Source: Devosia sp. 66-14
GTDB lineage: Bacteria > Pseudomonadota > Alphaproteobacteria > Rhizobiales > Devosiaceae
Length of the DNA: 52,542 bases
Direction of reading: 5' to 3'
NCBI GenBank assembly: GCA_001899085.1
Contig: MKVB01000001.1
Span: 336,311 to 388,852 of the forward strand
Shown: positions 1 through 11,171 of the stretch, one piece after another
Position numbering within the stretch: position 1 is the stretch's first letter
Layout of the letters: every line of letters starts with the position of its first letter
Position numbers and translations under genes: made by a program
The notes under the pieces: generated by a model
The model's input: the letters and a program-made list of their open reading frames with translations, nothing else
Database searches by the model: none
What the model was told of the DNA's origin: nothing

Positions 1-764
1 AGCCCATGCAGCACGGCGATCAGCCGGCGACCGGTAGCGGCGGTCGAAACCACCTCGCCATAGCCCGCGGCCTCGGTATGCCCGGTCTTCAGCCCGTCGA
101 CACCGATGCCGATCTCCAGCAGCGAGTTGCGGTTCATCTGCCGGATCTTGTTCCAGGTGAACTCGCGCTCGGAAAAGATCGGGTAGTATTCCGGGAACTG
201 CGCGATGATGAAGCGCGCGATGGTCGCGAGGTCGCGCGCCGTCGAGAACTGCGCCGGATCGGGCAAGCCGGTGGCGTTGACGAAGTTCGAGCCGGTGAGG
301 CCGATCTCCTTGCCCAACTGGTTCATCATCTGCGCGAAGCTGAGCTCGCTTCCGGCGATGCCTTCGGCGAGCGCGATGGCCGCGTCATTGCCCGATTGGA
401 TGATCACCGAGCGTACCAGGTCGATCACCGGGATCTTGGAATTGAGCACGGCGAACATGGTCGAGCCGCCCGAGGAGGCGCCGCCATCGCGCCAGGCATG
501 CTCGGAAATGAAGAACTCGTCGGTCGGCTGGAGCTTTTTCGCCTGCAACTGGTCGAACACCACCGCCAGCGTCATCAGCTTGGCCATGCTGGCCGGCTCG
601 AGCTGTTCGTCACCCGCCTTGTTGAAGAGGATCGTGCCCGACTCGTAGTCCATCAGCACGGCGAACGGTGCTTTGGTGTCGAAATCCTGCGCGTGCGCGG
701 CAGCCGCCCAGCAGACGGTGAGTAGAGTGACCAGCAGTTTCAGGCTGAAGTTCCGCAATCTCAA
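1..764 (-). CDS. D-alanyl-D-alanine carboxypeptidase (penicillin-binding protein 5/6 type), C-terminus cut by window edge
   Basis: Periplasmic serine D,D-peptidase that removes the terminal D-Ala from peptidoglycan pentapeptides. All three active-site motifs of the S11 family are visible: SMAK (about residues 59-62), SGN (124-126) and KTG (226-228). The N-terminus is a signal peptide with a Leu/Val core ending near AHAQ. No ATG exists in frame after the upstream stop at 779-777, so the start must be a TTG: 764 gives an Arg-containing n-region, while 758 sits better behind a GGGG stretch. The gene lies 33 bases after rlpA on the same strand, so the two are probably one cell-wall operon. The C-terminal part, normally a beta-rich domain and amphipathic anchor, lies outside the window. 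Confidence 0.93.
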   Translation of the reverse strand, partial: MRLRNFSLKLLVTLLTVCWAAAAHAQDFDTKAPFAVLMDYESGTILFNKAGDEQLEPASMAKLMTLAVVFDQLQAKKLQPTDEFFISEHAWRDGGASSGGSTMFAVLNSKIPVIDLVRSVIIQSGNDAAIALAEGIAGSELSFAQMMNQLGKEIGLTGSNFVNATGLPDPAQFSTARDLATIARFIIAQFPEYYPIFSEREFTWNKIRQMNRNSLLEIGIGVDGLKTGHTEAAGYGEVVSTAATGRRLIAVLHG

Positions 765-797
765 CCCCGATCGCGGTCAGAATTGACCGCTCTCAAA

Positions 798-1835
798 CTA
801 ATAGAGCACCAGGTCCTTGAGTCCAAGTTGCCTGGCGAGCGACATCACGTCATCCCTCGCCACACCGGGCTTAAGATGGGTGAGTGTCAGCCGTGTGGCA
901 TCGGCGCCGGGAATGCGCACCGCATCCTCATCGACTGCGCCGAGCATGGCGAACTGCAGCGCCACGTCATCGGCCCGCGCGGCATCGGCGAACACCCCGA
1001 GTTCGAGCTTGATGGCGCGCTTGTCCTCGTCGACCGTCGCCACCCACGAGTCCAGCGAGCCCGAGCGGGTCGCCATGGCGTTGGCGGCCGCGTGCGCGCC
1101 GGTGATCGCCTGGTCGGCAGCGTTGCTGTCGACATAGCCGAACATGTCGATGATGCCGCCGATGAGGTTGGGACGCTCTTCGTTCATGGCGAGGCGGGTC
1201 GTGCCCTGCTCCATCCGCGTCGGCTTGTCGACGCTGGCCAGCAGCATGCGGGTATCGTCGCCGTTGAGCGGCGCCGGACCGACATATTCCACCTGGATGT
1301 TGCCGACGCCATTGCCGGCATAGCCGAGAATCTCGGCGGTGCGGTAGCTGAGATCCATCACCCGGCCGTGCAGGTAGGGGCCGCGATCGTTGACGCGGCA
1401 GACGATGGAGCGACCATTGTCGACATTGGTGACGCGGACATAGCTGGGGAGCGGCAGCACCGGGCTGGCGCACGAGATGGCGTTGGCCGAGAAGATCTCG
1501 CCATTGGCGGTGCGGCGGCCATGGAAATCATTGCCGTACCAGGACGCGCCGCCGGTCGCGACGTAGCCGACCGGGTTCTCGATCGGTTCATAGACTTCGC
1601 CACGTACGGTATAGGGTTTGCCGACCATGTAGCGGCCGCCGCCCTTGGGCGGGTTCTTGGCATTGGTGACGCGGGGGCTGACGGCGACGCCGAACTCCTT
1701 GGAGCTGAAGGCGGCGCGCTTGATATGCGGCACCGCTCCTCCGTCGCTGCTGCACGCCGCGACGACCGGCGCCACGAGAACGGCGAGAACAAGCAGCCGG
1801 GCGGCCGCGCGAAGGTCGCGAGAAAACACTGCCAA
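798..1835 (-). CDS. rlpA: RlpA-family septal ring lytic transglycosylase-like lipoprotein
   Basis: Outer-membrane lipoprotein of the RlpA family, whose studied members cleave denuded glycan strands at the septum. The N-terminus has Arg residues, a Leu/Val/Ala core and a lipobox ending VVAAC. A double-psi beta-barrel core follows with ASWYG, TANGE and VNDRGPY motifs (about residues 120-185). The acidic residues of the active region are present, but where most RlpA proteins read TAAHKTLPLP this one reads SCASPVLPLP, so the usual histidine is missing. The last 80 residues may be a weak SPOR-like domain. Start codons available are TTG 1835 or GTG 1829; neither has a clear ribosome binding site. 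A second frame beginning at ATG 1870 encodes a hydrophobic stretch but not the lipobox, so I did not use it. Confidence 0.9.
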   Translation of the reverse strand: MAVFSRDLRAAARLLVLAVLVAPVVAACSSDGGAVPHIKRAAFSSKEFGVAVSPRVTNAKNPPKGGGRYMVGKPYTVRGEVYEPIENPVGYVATGGASWYGNDFHGRRTANGEIFSANAISCASPVLPLPSYVRVTNVDNGRSIVCRVNDRGPYLHGRVMDLSYRTAEILGYAGNGVGNIQVEYVGPAPLNGDDTRMLLASVDKPTRMEQGTTRLAMNEERPNLIGGIIDMFGYVDSNAADQAITGAHAAANAMATRSGSLDSWVATVDEDKRAIKLELGVFADAARADDVALQFAMLGAVDEDAVRIPGADATRLTLTHLKPGVARDDVMSLARQLGLKDLVLY

Positions 1836-1945
1836 AACCAGATCAACCCAAACAGAGATTTCCGCACCATACCCAATGCCGTGCGGGGATGATCTCAGGG
1901 AAGCGCAACGTGGTTGCGGTCGGGTTAATTTGCTTCAAATACCAG

Positions 1946-2641
1946 CTATCTAGCGGCCCATTCCTTGAGTTCCGCGGTAACGATGGCGTGTTGCTCGACC
2001 AGCGCCATGTGCCCGGCCCTCGGAACGACCACGAGCCTTGCGTCGGCGATGCCGTCTGCCATCTCGCGGGCGGCTTCCGGGACGGTGATCGCATCCTTGT
2101 CGCCCACCAGCACCAGCGTCGGCACCTCGATGGCGCTCAACTCCGGCCGGGAGTCGGGGCGGCCGATGATCGCCAACTGCTGCCGGATGTAGGTGTCGCC
2201 GCCATTGGCCGTGGCCATGCGAACATGCAGGGCCTTGAGCCCGGCGTCGCCGACATGGTTGGGATGGACCGCGTTGGGAAAGGATTGTGCCACCGCCAGG
2301 TTGAATTTCCCCTGCTCCGTCAAGGCGATCGCGGCGCGGCGCTTCTCGGTGGCCTCAGCCGTGTCCGGACGCGCCGACGTATCGAGCAGCGCCAGTTTCA
2401 GCACCCTGCCCCTCGCCTGCCGGAGCATCTCGAACGCCAGGTAGCCGCCCATCGAGAACCCGACGAGGGCAAATTCCGGTGGAGCATCGCGAAGGATCGA
2501 TGCGGCGATCTCCCGCATCGAACCGGCTCCGGCATGGTTGGCGATCGTCACGGGGCCGAACTGCCATAGTGCCGGCACCTGGTGGGCGTAGATTTCGGCT
2601 GTGCAGTTGAGGCCCGGCACGAGGAGGATCGGCGTGGTCAT
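1946..2641 (-). CDS. alpha/beta-fold hydrolase
   Basis: A 231-residue cytoplasmic alpha/beta hydrolase. The nucleophile elbow is GFSMGG (Ser63), the acid is probably Asp183 in GDKDA and the base His211 in RAGHM, in the expected order. The compact size, the LLVPGL start and lack of a signal peptide fit small esterases or C-C hydrolases; the substrate cannot be told from sequence. The start is the ATG at 2641, where the protein becomes hydrolase-like; the longer open frame upstream runs antisense through metH and is not coding. It is divergent from metH and shares the 207-base spacer holding the 20-bp palindrome at 2765-2784, so it may share control with methionine synthesis. Confidence 0.85.
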   Translation of the reverse strand: MTTPILLVPGLNCTAEIYAHQVPALWQFGPVTIANHAGAGSMREIAASILRDAPPEFALVGFSMGGYLAFEMLRQARGRVLKLALLDTSARPDTAEATEKRRAAIALTEQGKFNLAVAQSFPNAVHPNHVGDAGLKALHVRMATANGGDTYIRQQLAIIGRPDSRPELSAIEVPTLVLVGDKDAITVPEAAREMADGIADARLVVVPRAGHMALVEQHAIVTAELKEWAAR

Positions 2642-2740
2642 GAGACGGAAAGTCCTGATCGGTTGTACTGGTTCCCGGGCGGAGCTGATGGCCGCTCCGG
2701 GCAGAACGTTCTTCCTCGCCCATGGAGAACGGAAATGGGC

Positions 2741-2784
2741 TTGCTTGCCGGAGCATCGGCGATCATATAAAGATATCTTTATAT
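2741..2784 (+). promoter_or_regulatory. metH promoter with perfect 20-bp palindromic operator
   Basis: Bases 2765-2784 read ATATAAAGATATCTTTATAT, a perfect 10+10 palindrome without spacer in an otherwise GC-rich spacer. A promoter reading toward metH can be drawn as TTGCTT at 2741-2746, 17 bases, then CATATA at 2764-2769, which puts the palindrome over the -10 box as expected for a repressor. The sequence resembles, from memory, the site of SahR, an ArsR-family repressor of methionine-cycle genes in Proteobacteria that responds to S-adenosylhomocysteine. The identity of the regulator is inference; its gene is not in the window. Confidence 0.75.
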
Positions 2785-2848
2785 CCCGCCGTGCGAGTAT
2801 GCCGGCGACGAACGCATTTTGGCGTGACAGACGTTGGAAAGTCGAGCG

Positions 2849-6609
<3,761 letters not shown>

Positions 6610-6613
<4 letters not shown>

Positions 6614-6813
6614 CCGACCTGAGGGAGTACGACGTCGTAGTCGTTACGCACTCGCGGCACCCGCACCTGCGAGAAGGCATGATTGGCACTATTGTCCTGG
6701 TGCTCGATGCGGCCGCCAAGGTGTTCGAAGTTGAGATCCTCGATGAGCGGAAGACCTCGCTGGGCACCTTCACGATAGCCGGTGCGGACCTCGCTCCATG
6801 GCGGGCGCCATGA
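6610..6813 (+). CDS. DUF4926-like small protein, metH tail gene 1
   Basis: A 67-residue protein whose ATG overlaps the metH stop (ATGA) and is preceded by a very strong GGAGGGGG site inside metH. The pattern [16 protein letters not shown] followed by VFEVEIL and a final hydrophobic strand is that of DUF4926, a small beta-barrel domain found in toxin-antitoxin-like and stand-alone proteins. The function of the domain is not established. Coupling to metH suggests it is translated in step with methionine synthase. The assignment rests on my recall of the domain pattern, not a search. Confidence 0.7.
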
Positions 6814-7184
6814 CCTCCCCTGCCCCGTTCGCTCGCCGCGCCACCTCCGTGCCGGTCACCGTGGTCACCGACAAGGCGGCGCTCAGCCGCTTCGGCGGTG
6901 GTGACACGGCCGTGCTGCACCTCGATCCGCCGCTGCACGCCCACGATCCGGGGGCCCAGTGCATTGCTTGCGAGAGCCGCGGCAATGTGCGGGTCCTGCT
7001 GTTCGAGCTGCAGGAAAAGCTGCGCCTCGGCATGGCCGAACCGTTCGTGCGCGTCGTGGTCGACGCCACCGATGTGGCCGACCACGATGCCGTCACGGAT
7101 GCGATCGTGCCGGGAAAACTCCCGGCTTTCGGGCTTCGCGATCTCACCGTCGCCCGCAACTTTCACCTGGCGGAGGTGGTCTGA
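6810..7184 (+). CDS. G3E/CobW GTPase-like protein lacking the P-loop, metH tail gene 2
   Basis: A 124-residue protein starting at an ATG that overlaps the previous stop (ATGA). Part of it lines up by eye with the middle of G3E metal-chaperone GTPases: CIACESRGNVRVLLFELQ resembles the CxCC region followed by an RGDL-type helix, and FVRVVVDATDVADHDAV resembles the strand that normally reads VVIETTGLADP. PVTVVTDKAAL stands where the Walker A motif would be, but has no GKT. So it is either a degenerate G3E domain or a separate family with chance likeness. Histidines and two cysteines (HAHDPGAQCIAC) could bind metal. I do not recognise a named family; expression with metH suggests a role linked to zinc, cobalamin or methionine synthase. 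Confidence 0.6.
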   Translation: MTSPAPFARRATSVPVTVVTDKAALSRFGGGDTAVLHLDPPLHAHDPGAQCIACESRGNVRVLLFELQEKLRLGMAEPFVRVVVDATDVADHDAVTDAIVPGKLPAFGLRDLTVARNFHLAEVV

Positions 7185-7501
7185 TGGCCGCGCTTGATCT
7201 GTTCATCCGGCCGGCGGTCGACCATATCCATCCGATGAGCCGCTCGGCGCTGCTTGCCCTCGACGTTGAAGCGCGGACCCAGTTGCTCCGCGAGCAGCAG
7301 GCGACGATCCGCGCCCGGCTGGCGGCGGTGCCCGATATGCGCGACTGGCACGATCAGGTCGGCATGATCGTGGCCGACCTGCGGCGCGCCGGTCACGCCC
7401 TGACGCGCGACGGCGAAACCCATAGCTGGCTGAGCCAGTCGGGGCAGCTCGGCATCAGCTTCTGCCGGGCCGGCAACACCGTTCTCGACTGGCAGGGCTA
7501 G
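7184..7501 (+). CDS. 105-residue protein of unknown function, metH tail gene 3
   Basis: Begins at an ATG overlapping the previous stop by one base (TGATG). The protein is soluble, without signal peptide or membrane segment. An Arg/Glu/Gln-rich helical part (residues 28-45) is followed by a tryptophan-containing half with DMRDWHDQVG, THSWLSQSG and a C-terminal VLDWQG. I do not recognise the family. Its placement as last of four overlapping genes behind metH is strong evidence that it is expressed, and suggests a job tied to the same pathway. Confidence 0.65.
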   Translation: MAALDLFIRPAVDHIHPMSRSALLALDVEARTQLLREQQATIRARLAAVPDMRDWHDQVGMIVADLRRAGHALTRDGETHSWLSQSGQLGISFCRAGNTVLDWQG

Positions 7502-7606
7502 CGCCGCCAAACCTCAGTATTGCTTGCAGCGTTGCCGCGCCGCGCTAAGCTCGCGTGAGCCGCCACCGCCAGTGGCGAAGCTGTGCGCTTGAGGGGGCGT
7601 CGCAAA

Positions 7607-7870
7607 ATGGCCGAACATCCTGATCCGTTTTCCGTAAATGTCGGGAGCAAGCTGCTGTTCGGCGCAATCATGCTGCTTGGTCTCGGCGTCATCGGCGCCA
7701 TCCTGGGGCCGGTGCTGACGGCCTTCGGCCCCGGCGCCAACCCGGGCGCAATCGCCGGCGCCGTGGGACCGGGCATCATGCTGATCATCGCCGGTCTGGT
7801 GCTCGGCCTCATCGCCGGCATCTTCCTCGGCTATGCCAACGCCAAGTACCCGCCTCCCGCTCGCCGCTGA
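7607..7870 (+). CDS. small membrane protein with two glycine-rich transmembrane segments
   Basis: 87 residues with two predicted membrane helices (about 14-34 and 47-69), both rich in Gly, Ala, Leu and Ile, joined by a loop FGPGANPGAIAG and ending in a short basic tail PPPARR. The ATG at 7607 follows GAGGGGG at about nine bases. It stands alone, 105 bases after the metH run and convergent with the MerR gene. I recognise no family. It could be a hairpin membrane protein, and nothing nearby gives a function. Confidence 0.7.
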   Translation: MAEHPDPFSVNVGSKLLFGAIMLLGLGVIGAILGPVLTAFGPGANPGAIAGAVGPGIMLIIAGLVLGLIAGIFLGYANAKYPPPARR

Positions 7871-7886
7871 ATGTGAGGCTGCGGAC

Positions 7887-8309
7887 TTAGTGCGCGTGCT
7901 CGGTCACGCACTCGCCGTGGTCGGCCAGCACTTCGATGATCCGGCAATCGCAGATCCTGCCGTGGCCGCATTCCTCGACCATGCGGGTCAGCTCGCCGCG
8001 CAGCGCCGTCAGGCTGGCGATGCGGCGGTCGATCTCGGTCAGGTGGTTGCGCGCGATGCTGTCGGCCTGATGGCATGAGGCCTGTGGCGAGGCCGCCATA
8101 TCCAGCAGCTCGCGGATGTCCTCGACTTCGAAGCCGAGTTCGCGCGAATGGCGGATGAAGTTGAGCCGCTCGACTTCCGGCTTGCCGTAGCGGCGCTGGT
8201 TGCCCTCGGTGCGCGGCGGTGATGGCAACAGGCCGATCTGCTCGTAGAAGCGGATGGTCGGAACCTTGACGCCGGTCCGCCGTGACAGTTCGCCAATCGG
8301 CAGATTCAT
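7887..8309 (-). CDS. MerR-family metal-responsive regulator (ZntR/CadR/PbrR type)
   Basis: A 140-residue dimeric activator of the metal-sensing MerR group. It has the N-terminal winged helix (IGELSRRTGVKVPTIRFYEQIGLL), the coupling helices, and a C-terminal metal site. Counting from the ATG at 8309, cysteines at 79, 114, 120 and 122 plus His116 match the positions used by ZntR/CadR proteins for Zn, Cd or Pb, and the tail has more ligands (CVTEHAH). I chose ATG 8309 over GTG 8318 because AGAGGTG lies at the right distance and the cysteine numbering then fits the family. It is divergent from the P1B-ATPase it very probably controls. Confidence 0.92.
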   Translation of the reverse strand: MNLPIGELSRRTGVKVPTIRFYEQIGLLPSPPRTEGNQRRYGKPEVERLNFIRHSRELGFEVEDIRELLDMAASPQASCHQADSIARNHLTEIDRRIASLTALRGELTRMVEECGHGRICDCRIIEVLADHGECVTEHAH

Positions 8310-8321
8310 CGCTTTCACCTC

Positions 8322-8352
8322 TTGATCCTCTAGTGGCTAGAGGTCCTAGATG
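8322..8352 (+). promoter_or_regulatory. MerR-type promoter/operator for the metal-export ATPase
   Basis: A perfect inverted repeat CCTCTAG-TGG-CTAGAGG at 8327-8343 lies between a -35 (TTGATC, 8322-8327) and a -10 (TAGATG, 8347-8352). The spacer is 19 bases, longer than the normal 17, the hallmark of promoters that MerR proteins activate by untwisting DNA. The repeat resembles CadR/PbrR/ZntR sites. It reads toward the ATPase gene at 8388. Confidence 0.88.
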
Positions 8353-8387
8353 TATGCGGACATGATGAAGAATCCAAGGAGCGCCGC

Positions 8388-10589
8388 ATGTCCGAGGCCG
8401 CAGAGAAGCTGAAATTCCGTGTTGGCGGCATGGATTGCGCCGCATGCGCCACCAAGATCGAGAACGCCGTCGGCCGCCTGCCTGGCGTCGCCGAGGTCGG
8501 CGTATCGCTTCCCAACGGCACGATGACGGTGACCCGCTCCGGCGATATCGCCAGGGGCGCCATCGAGCGGCAGGTGAAGGCGCTGGGCTACCAGATCGCT
8601 CCTGCCAGGTCGGCCGCAGCGGCGGCAGAGCAACATGACCATGCCGGCCACGATCACGGGCATGACCATGACCATGGCCATGATCACTCCGGTCATGACC
8701 ACGCCGGGCACGGCGAGATCATCGACGGCCCGTGGTGGAAGACCCGCAAGGCGCTGCTGACCTTCATCTCCGGCGGCGCGCTGCTGGTGGCCTACATCGC
8801 CGGGCAGCTGTTCCCGTCGATCGGGCATTGGGCGTTCCTCGTCGCCATGGTGGTCGGTCTGATCCCGGTGACCCGTCGCGCCATCGTCGCTGGCATGACC
8901 GGCACGCCGTTCTCGATCGAGACGCTGATGACCATCGCCGCCATCGGCGCCGTGTTCATCGGCGCCACCGAGGAAGCCGCGACCGTGGTGCTGCTGTTCC
9001 TGATCGGCGAATTGCTCGAAGGCGTCGCTGCCGGACGCGCCCGCGCCAGTATCCGCGGGCTCGCCGACCTCGTGCCAAAGCTGGCGCTGGTCGAAGCGGA
9101 TGGGCGGACCACCGAAGTTCCCGCCGCGCAGCTCGCCGTCGGCACCGTGATTCTCGTTCGTCCGGGCGACCGCATCGCCGCCGATGGCGTCATCGTCGAT
9201 GGCATATCGGCCATCAACGAGGCGCCGGTGACCGGCGAGAGCGTGCCCAGGACCAAGGGCCCCGACGATGAGGTATTCGCCGGCACCATCAACACCGATG
9301 CCGTGCTGCGCGTGCGGGTCACGGCGGCCGCCGCCGACAACACCATCGCCCGCGTCGTGCGGCTGGTCGAGGAGGCGCAGGAGAGCAAGGCGCCGACCGA
9401 GCGGTTCATCGACAAGTTCTCGAAATACTACACGCCCGGCGTGCTGGTGGTGGGCGCCCTGGTCGCCATCCTGCCGCCGCTGCTGGCCGGCCAGCCCTGG
9501 GACGAATGGATCTACAAGGGTCTCGCGATCCTTCTGATCGGTTGCCCATGTGCGCTGGTGATCTCGACGCCTGCCGCGATCGCCGCGGGGCTCTCGGCGG
9601 GCGCGCGCCGGGGGCTGCTGTTGAAGGGTGGCGCGGTGCTGGAGCAGTTGCGCCGGATCGACACCGTGGCGCTCGACAAGACCGGCACGCTCACCGAGGG
9701 CAAGCCGCAGGTGACCGATGTCGTCGGCATCGGGCGGCCCGAGGGACAGGTCCTGGCGCTCGCCGCAGCCCTGGAAACCGGTTCGAGCCACCCCTTGGCC
9801 GTGGCTGTGCTGGCCCGTGCCGCCGCCGACAAGGCGTTCGTGCCGCCCGCGGCGGGCGCCAAGGCGGTGCCTGGCAAGGGCGTGACCGGCAGGGTCGGCG
9901 GCGAAGAGCTGTTCCTCGCCTCGCCCAAGGCGGCCGAGGAGCGCGTGCCGTTCGATCCGGCGCTGCGCCAGCGCATCGACGGGCTCAACGACGCCGGCAA
10001 GACAGTATCGGTGCTGCTGGTCGGCGCCGAGGTTGCGGGCCTGCTCGCCATCCGCGACGAGCCGCGCGCCGACGCCGCCACGGGCGTCGATCGGCTGGAC
10101 GATGAGGGCGTGCGCGCCGTGATGCTCACCGGCGACAACGAGCGCACCGCCAGGGCAATCGGCGCCGATCTCGGCATCGAGGTCCGTGCCGGCCTGCTGC
10201 CGGAAGACAAGCAGCGCATCGTGCGTGAGTTGCAGCAGCAGGGCCGCGTGGTGGCCAAGGTCGGCGACGGTATCAACGACGCCCCTGCCCTCGCCGCTGC
10301 CGATATCGGCATCGCCATGGGCGGTGGTACCGACGTGGCGCTCGAAACCGCCGACGCCGCCATCCTCCACGGCCGCGTCGCCGACATCGCCAACATGATC
10401 GGACTGTCGAAGGCCACGATGGGCAACATCGCCCAGAACATCACCGTGGCGCTCGGGCTGAAGGCGGTGTTCCTCGTCACCACCATCATCGGCGCCACCG
10501 GCCTGTGGCCGGCGATTCTCGCCGACACCGGCGCGACAGTGCTGGTGACCCTCAACGCCATGCGGCTGTTGGGCTGGAAAGGAAAATAG
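8388..10589 (+). CDS. zntA: Zn2+/Cd2+/Pb2+-exporting P1B-type ATPase
   Basis: 733-residue inner-membrane pump that exports divalent heavy metals. In order: heavy-metal-associated domain with GMDCAAC (Cys17, Cys20); a His/Asp-rich linker (about residues 82-108) before the first membrane helix; TGES phosphatase loop (from about 282); the CPC transport motif (386-388) followed by ALVISTP; the phosphorylated Asp in DKTGTLT (430); GDGINDAP hinge; and a last helix pair carrying the Lys and Asp (LGLKAVFL and ADTGATVLV) typical of the Zn/Cd/Pb subgroup. Start ATG 8388 follows AAGGAGC. It is controlled by the divergent MerR gene and ends before the terminator at 10620. zntA or cadA would both be fair names. 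Confidence 0.95.
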   Translation: MSEAAEKLKFRVGGMDCAACATKIENAVGRLPGVAEVGVSLPNGTMTVTRSGDIARGAIERQVKALGYQIAPARSAAAAAEQHDHAGHDHGHDHDHGHDHSGHDHAGHGEIIDGPWWKTRKALLTFISGGALLVAYIAGQLFPSIGHWAFLVAMVVGLIPVTRRAIVAGMTGTPFSIETLMTIAAIGAVFIGATEEAATVVLLFLIGELLEGVAAGRARASIRGLADLVPKLALVEADGRTTEVPAAQLAVGTVILVRPGDRIAADGVIVDGISAINEAPVTGESVPRTKGPDDEVFAGTINTDAVLRVRVTAAAADNTIARVVRLVEEAQESKAPTERFIDKFSKYYTPGVLVVGALVAILPPLLAGQPWDEWIYKGLAILLIGCPCALVISTPAAIAAGLSAGARRGLLLKGGAVLEQLRRIDTVALDKTGTLTEGKPQVTDVVGIGRPEGQVLALAAALETGSSHPLAVAVLARAAADKAFVPPAAGAKAVPGKGVTGRVGGEELFLASPKAAEERVPFDPALRQRIDGLNDAGKTVSVLLVGAEVAGLLAIRDEPRADAATGVDRLDDEGVRAVMLTGDNERTARAIGADLGIEVRAGLLPEDKQRIVRELQQQGRVVAKVGDGINDAPALAAADIGIAMGGGTDVALETADAAILHGRVADIANMIGLSKATMGNIAQNITVALGLKAVFLVTTIIGATGLWPAILADTGATVLVTLNAMRLLGWKGK

Positions 10590-10619
10590 CGATTCAGCTG
10601 CTAATGCCACAAACAACAA

Positions 10620-10648
10620 CGGCTCCCCGAGGGGAGCCGCTTTGTTTT
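10620..10648. terminator. intrinsic terminator shared by zntA and tRNA-Leu
   Basis: CGGCTCCCC and GGGGAGCCG pair around a tight GA centre at 10620-10639. The plus strand then reads CTTTGTTTT. On the minus strand the hairpin is followed by GTTGTTGTTTG, so it can also end transcription from tRNA-Leu. Confidence 0.85.
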
Positions 10649-10670
10649 GGACTGCAGGCTCTTGAGAACC

Positions 10671-10755
10671 TGGTGCGGTCGAGAAGACTCGAACTTCCAC
10701 GCCTTGCGGCACAGCGACCTCAACGCTGCGCGTCTACCAATTCCGCCACGACCGC
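10671..10755 (-). tRNA. tRNA-Leu (anticodon GAG)
   Basis: The minus strand folds as a class II tRNA of 85 bases including encoded CCA. The acceptor arms are GCGGTCG and CGACCGC, the D-arm contains the GG of AATTGGTAGAC, the anticodon stem CAGCG/CGCTG holds loop TTGAGGT (anticodon GAG, reads CUC/CUU), the long variable arm is TGCCGCAAGGCG and the T-loop is TTCGAGT. The long variable arm and GAG anticodon make it leucine. Confidence 0.96.
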
Positions 10756-10870
10756 ACGCCGAGGTAGAAGCAACGCCGAAGCGGCGAAGCGAGGCAGCGT
10801 GTAGCAACGCACGTTGGCGGGCGCAAGCGATTAATTGCCGTTGTGCAAACGCTCGCCACCAATCCACAAA

Positions 10871-11104
10871 TCAGGCTGGGCGGCGGACTTTTTCGGTGAG
10901 TTCGACGCTGAGCCGGCCGTCCTCGACCTTCACCTCGCCGCGCGCGATCAGCGTGTTGTTGGCGTAAACCCGAAGCGGGTCGCTCTCGCCGGTATCGAGC
11001 TCGATCACCGCGCCGCGGCCCATGCGCAGCAGGTGGTGCACCGGCATGATCGCCGCGCCCAGCTCGACGGTGATATCGACTTCAATATTGTCTAGAGTGT
11101 TCAT
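10871..11104 (-). CDS. stand-alone FliN-like (SpoA/SPOA domain) protein
   Basis: 77 residues made almost wholly of a SpoA domain, the C-terminal part of flagellar switch protein FliN and of type III secretion cytosolic-ring proteins. Typical elements are [30 protein letters not shown], then [13 protein letters not shown] and a last strand. Authentic FliN has an N-terminal extension that is missing here. No flagellar or secretion gene lies near; it is divergent from lipB and next to tRNA-Leu. The start is ATG 11104, where homology begins. It may be a remnant, or a small conserved protein with its own role. Confidence 0.8.
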   Translation of the reverse strand: MNTLDNIEVDITVELGAAIMPVHHLLRMGRGAVIELDTGESDPLRVYANNTLIARGEVKVEDGRLSVELTEKVRRPA

Positions 11105-11171
11105 ACATAAACCGCGAGCAACCATCCCGGCTGAATCGCGCGGGCCCCTTGTGAGAGAGCATTGGACACCC

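Noticed and set aside
1358-1876. Alternative minus-strand frame starting at ATG 1870-1876 with a hydrophobic start, as the rlpA N-terminus
   Set aside because: It does not lead into the RlpA domain and lacks the lipobox; using it would need a frameshift that nothing supports.
8346-10712. A 788-codon open frame antisense to the P1B-ATPase gene
   Set aside because: It mirrors the third-position GC bias of the ATPase gene, lacks any recognisable domain, and overlaps the tRNA-Leu gene.
10800-10870. A second tRNA beside tRNA-Leu
   Set aside because: No cloverleaf arms or T-loop TTCGA pattern could be found in the flanking bases.
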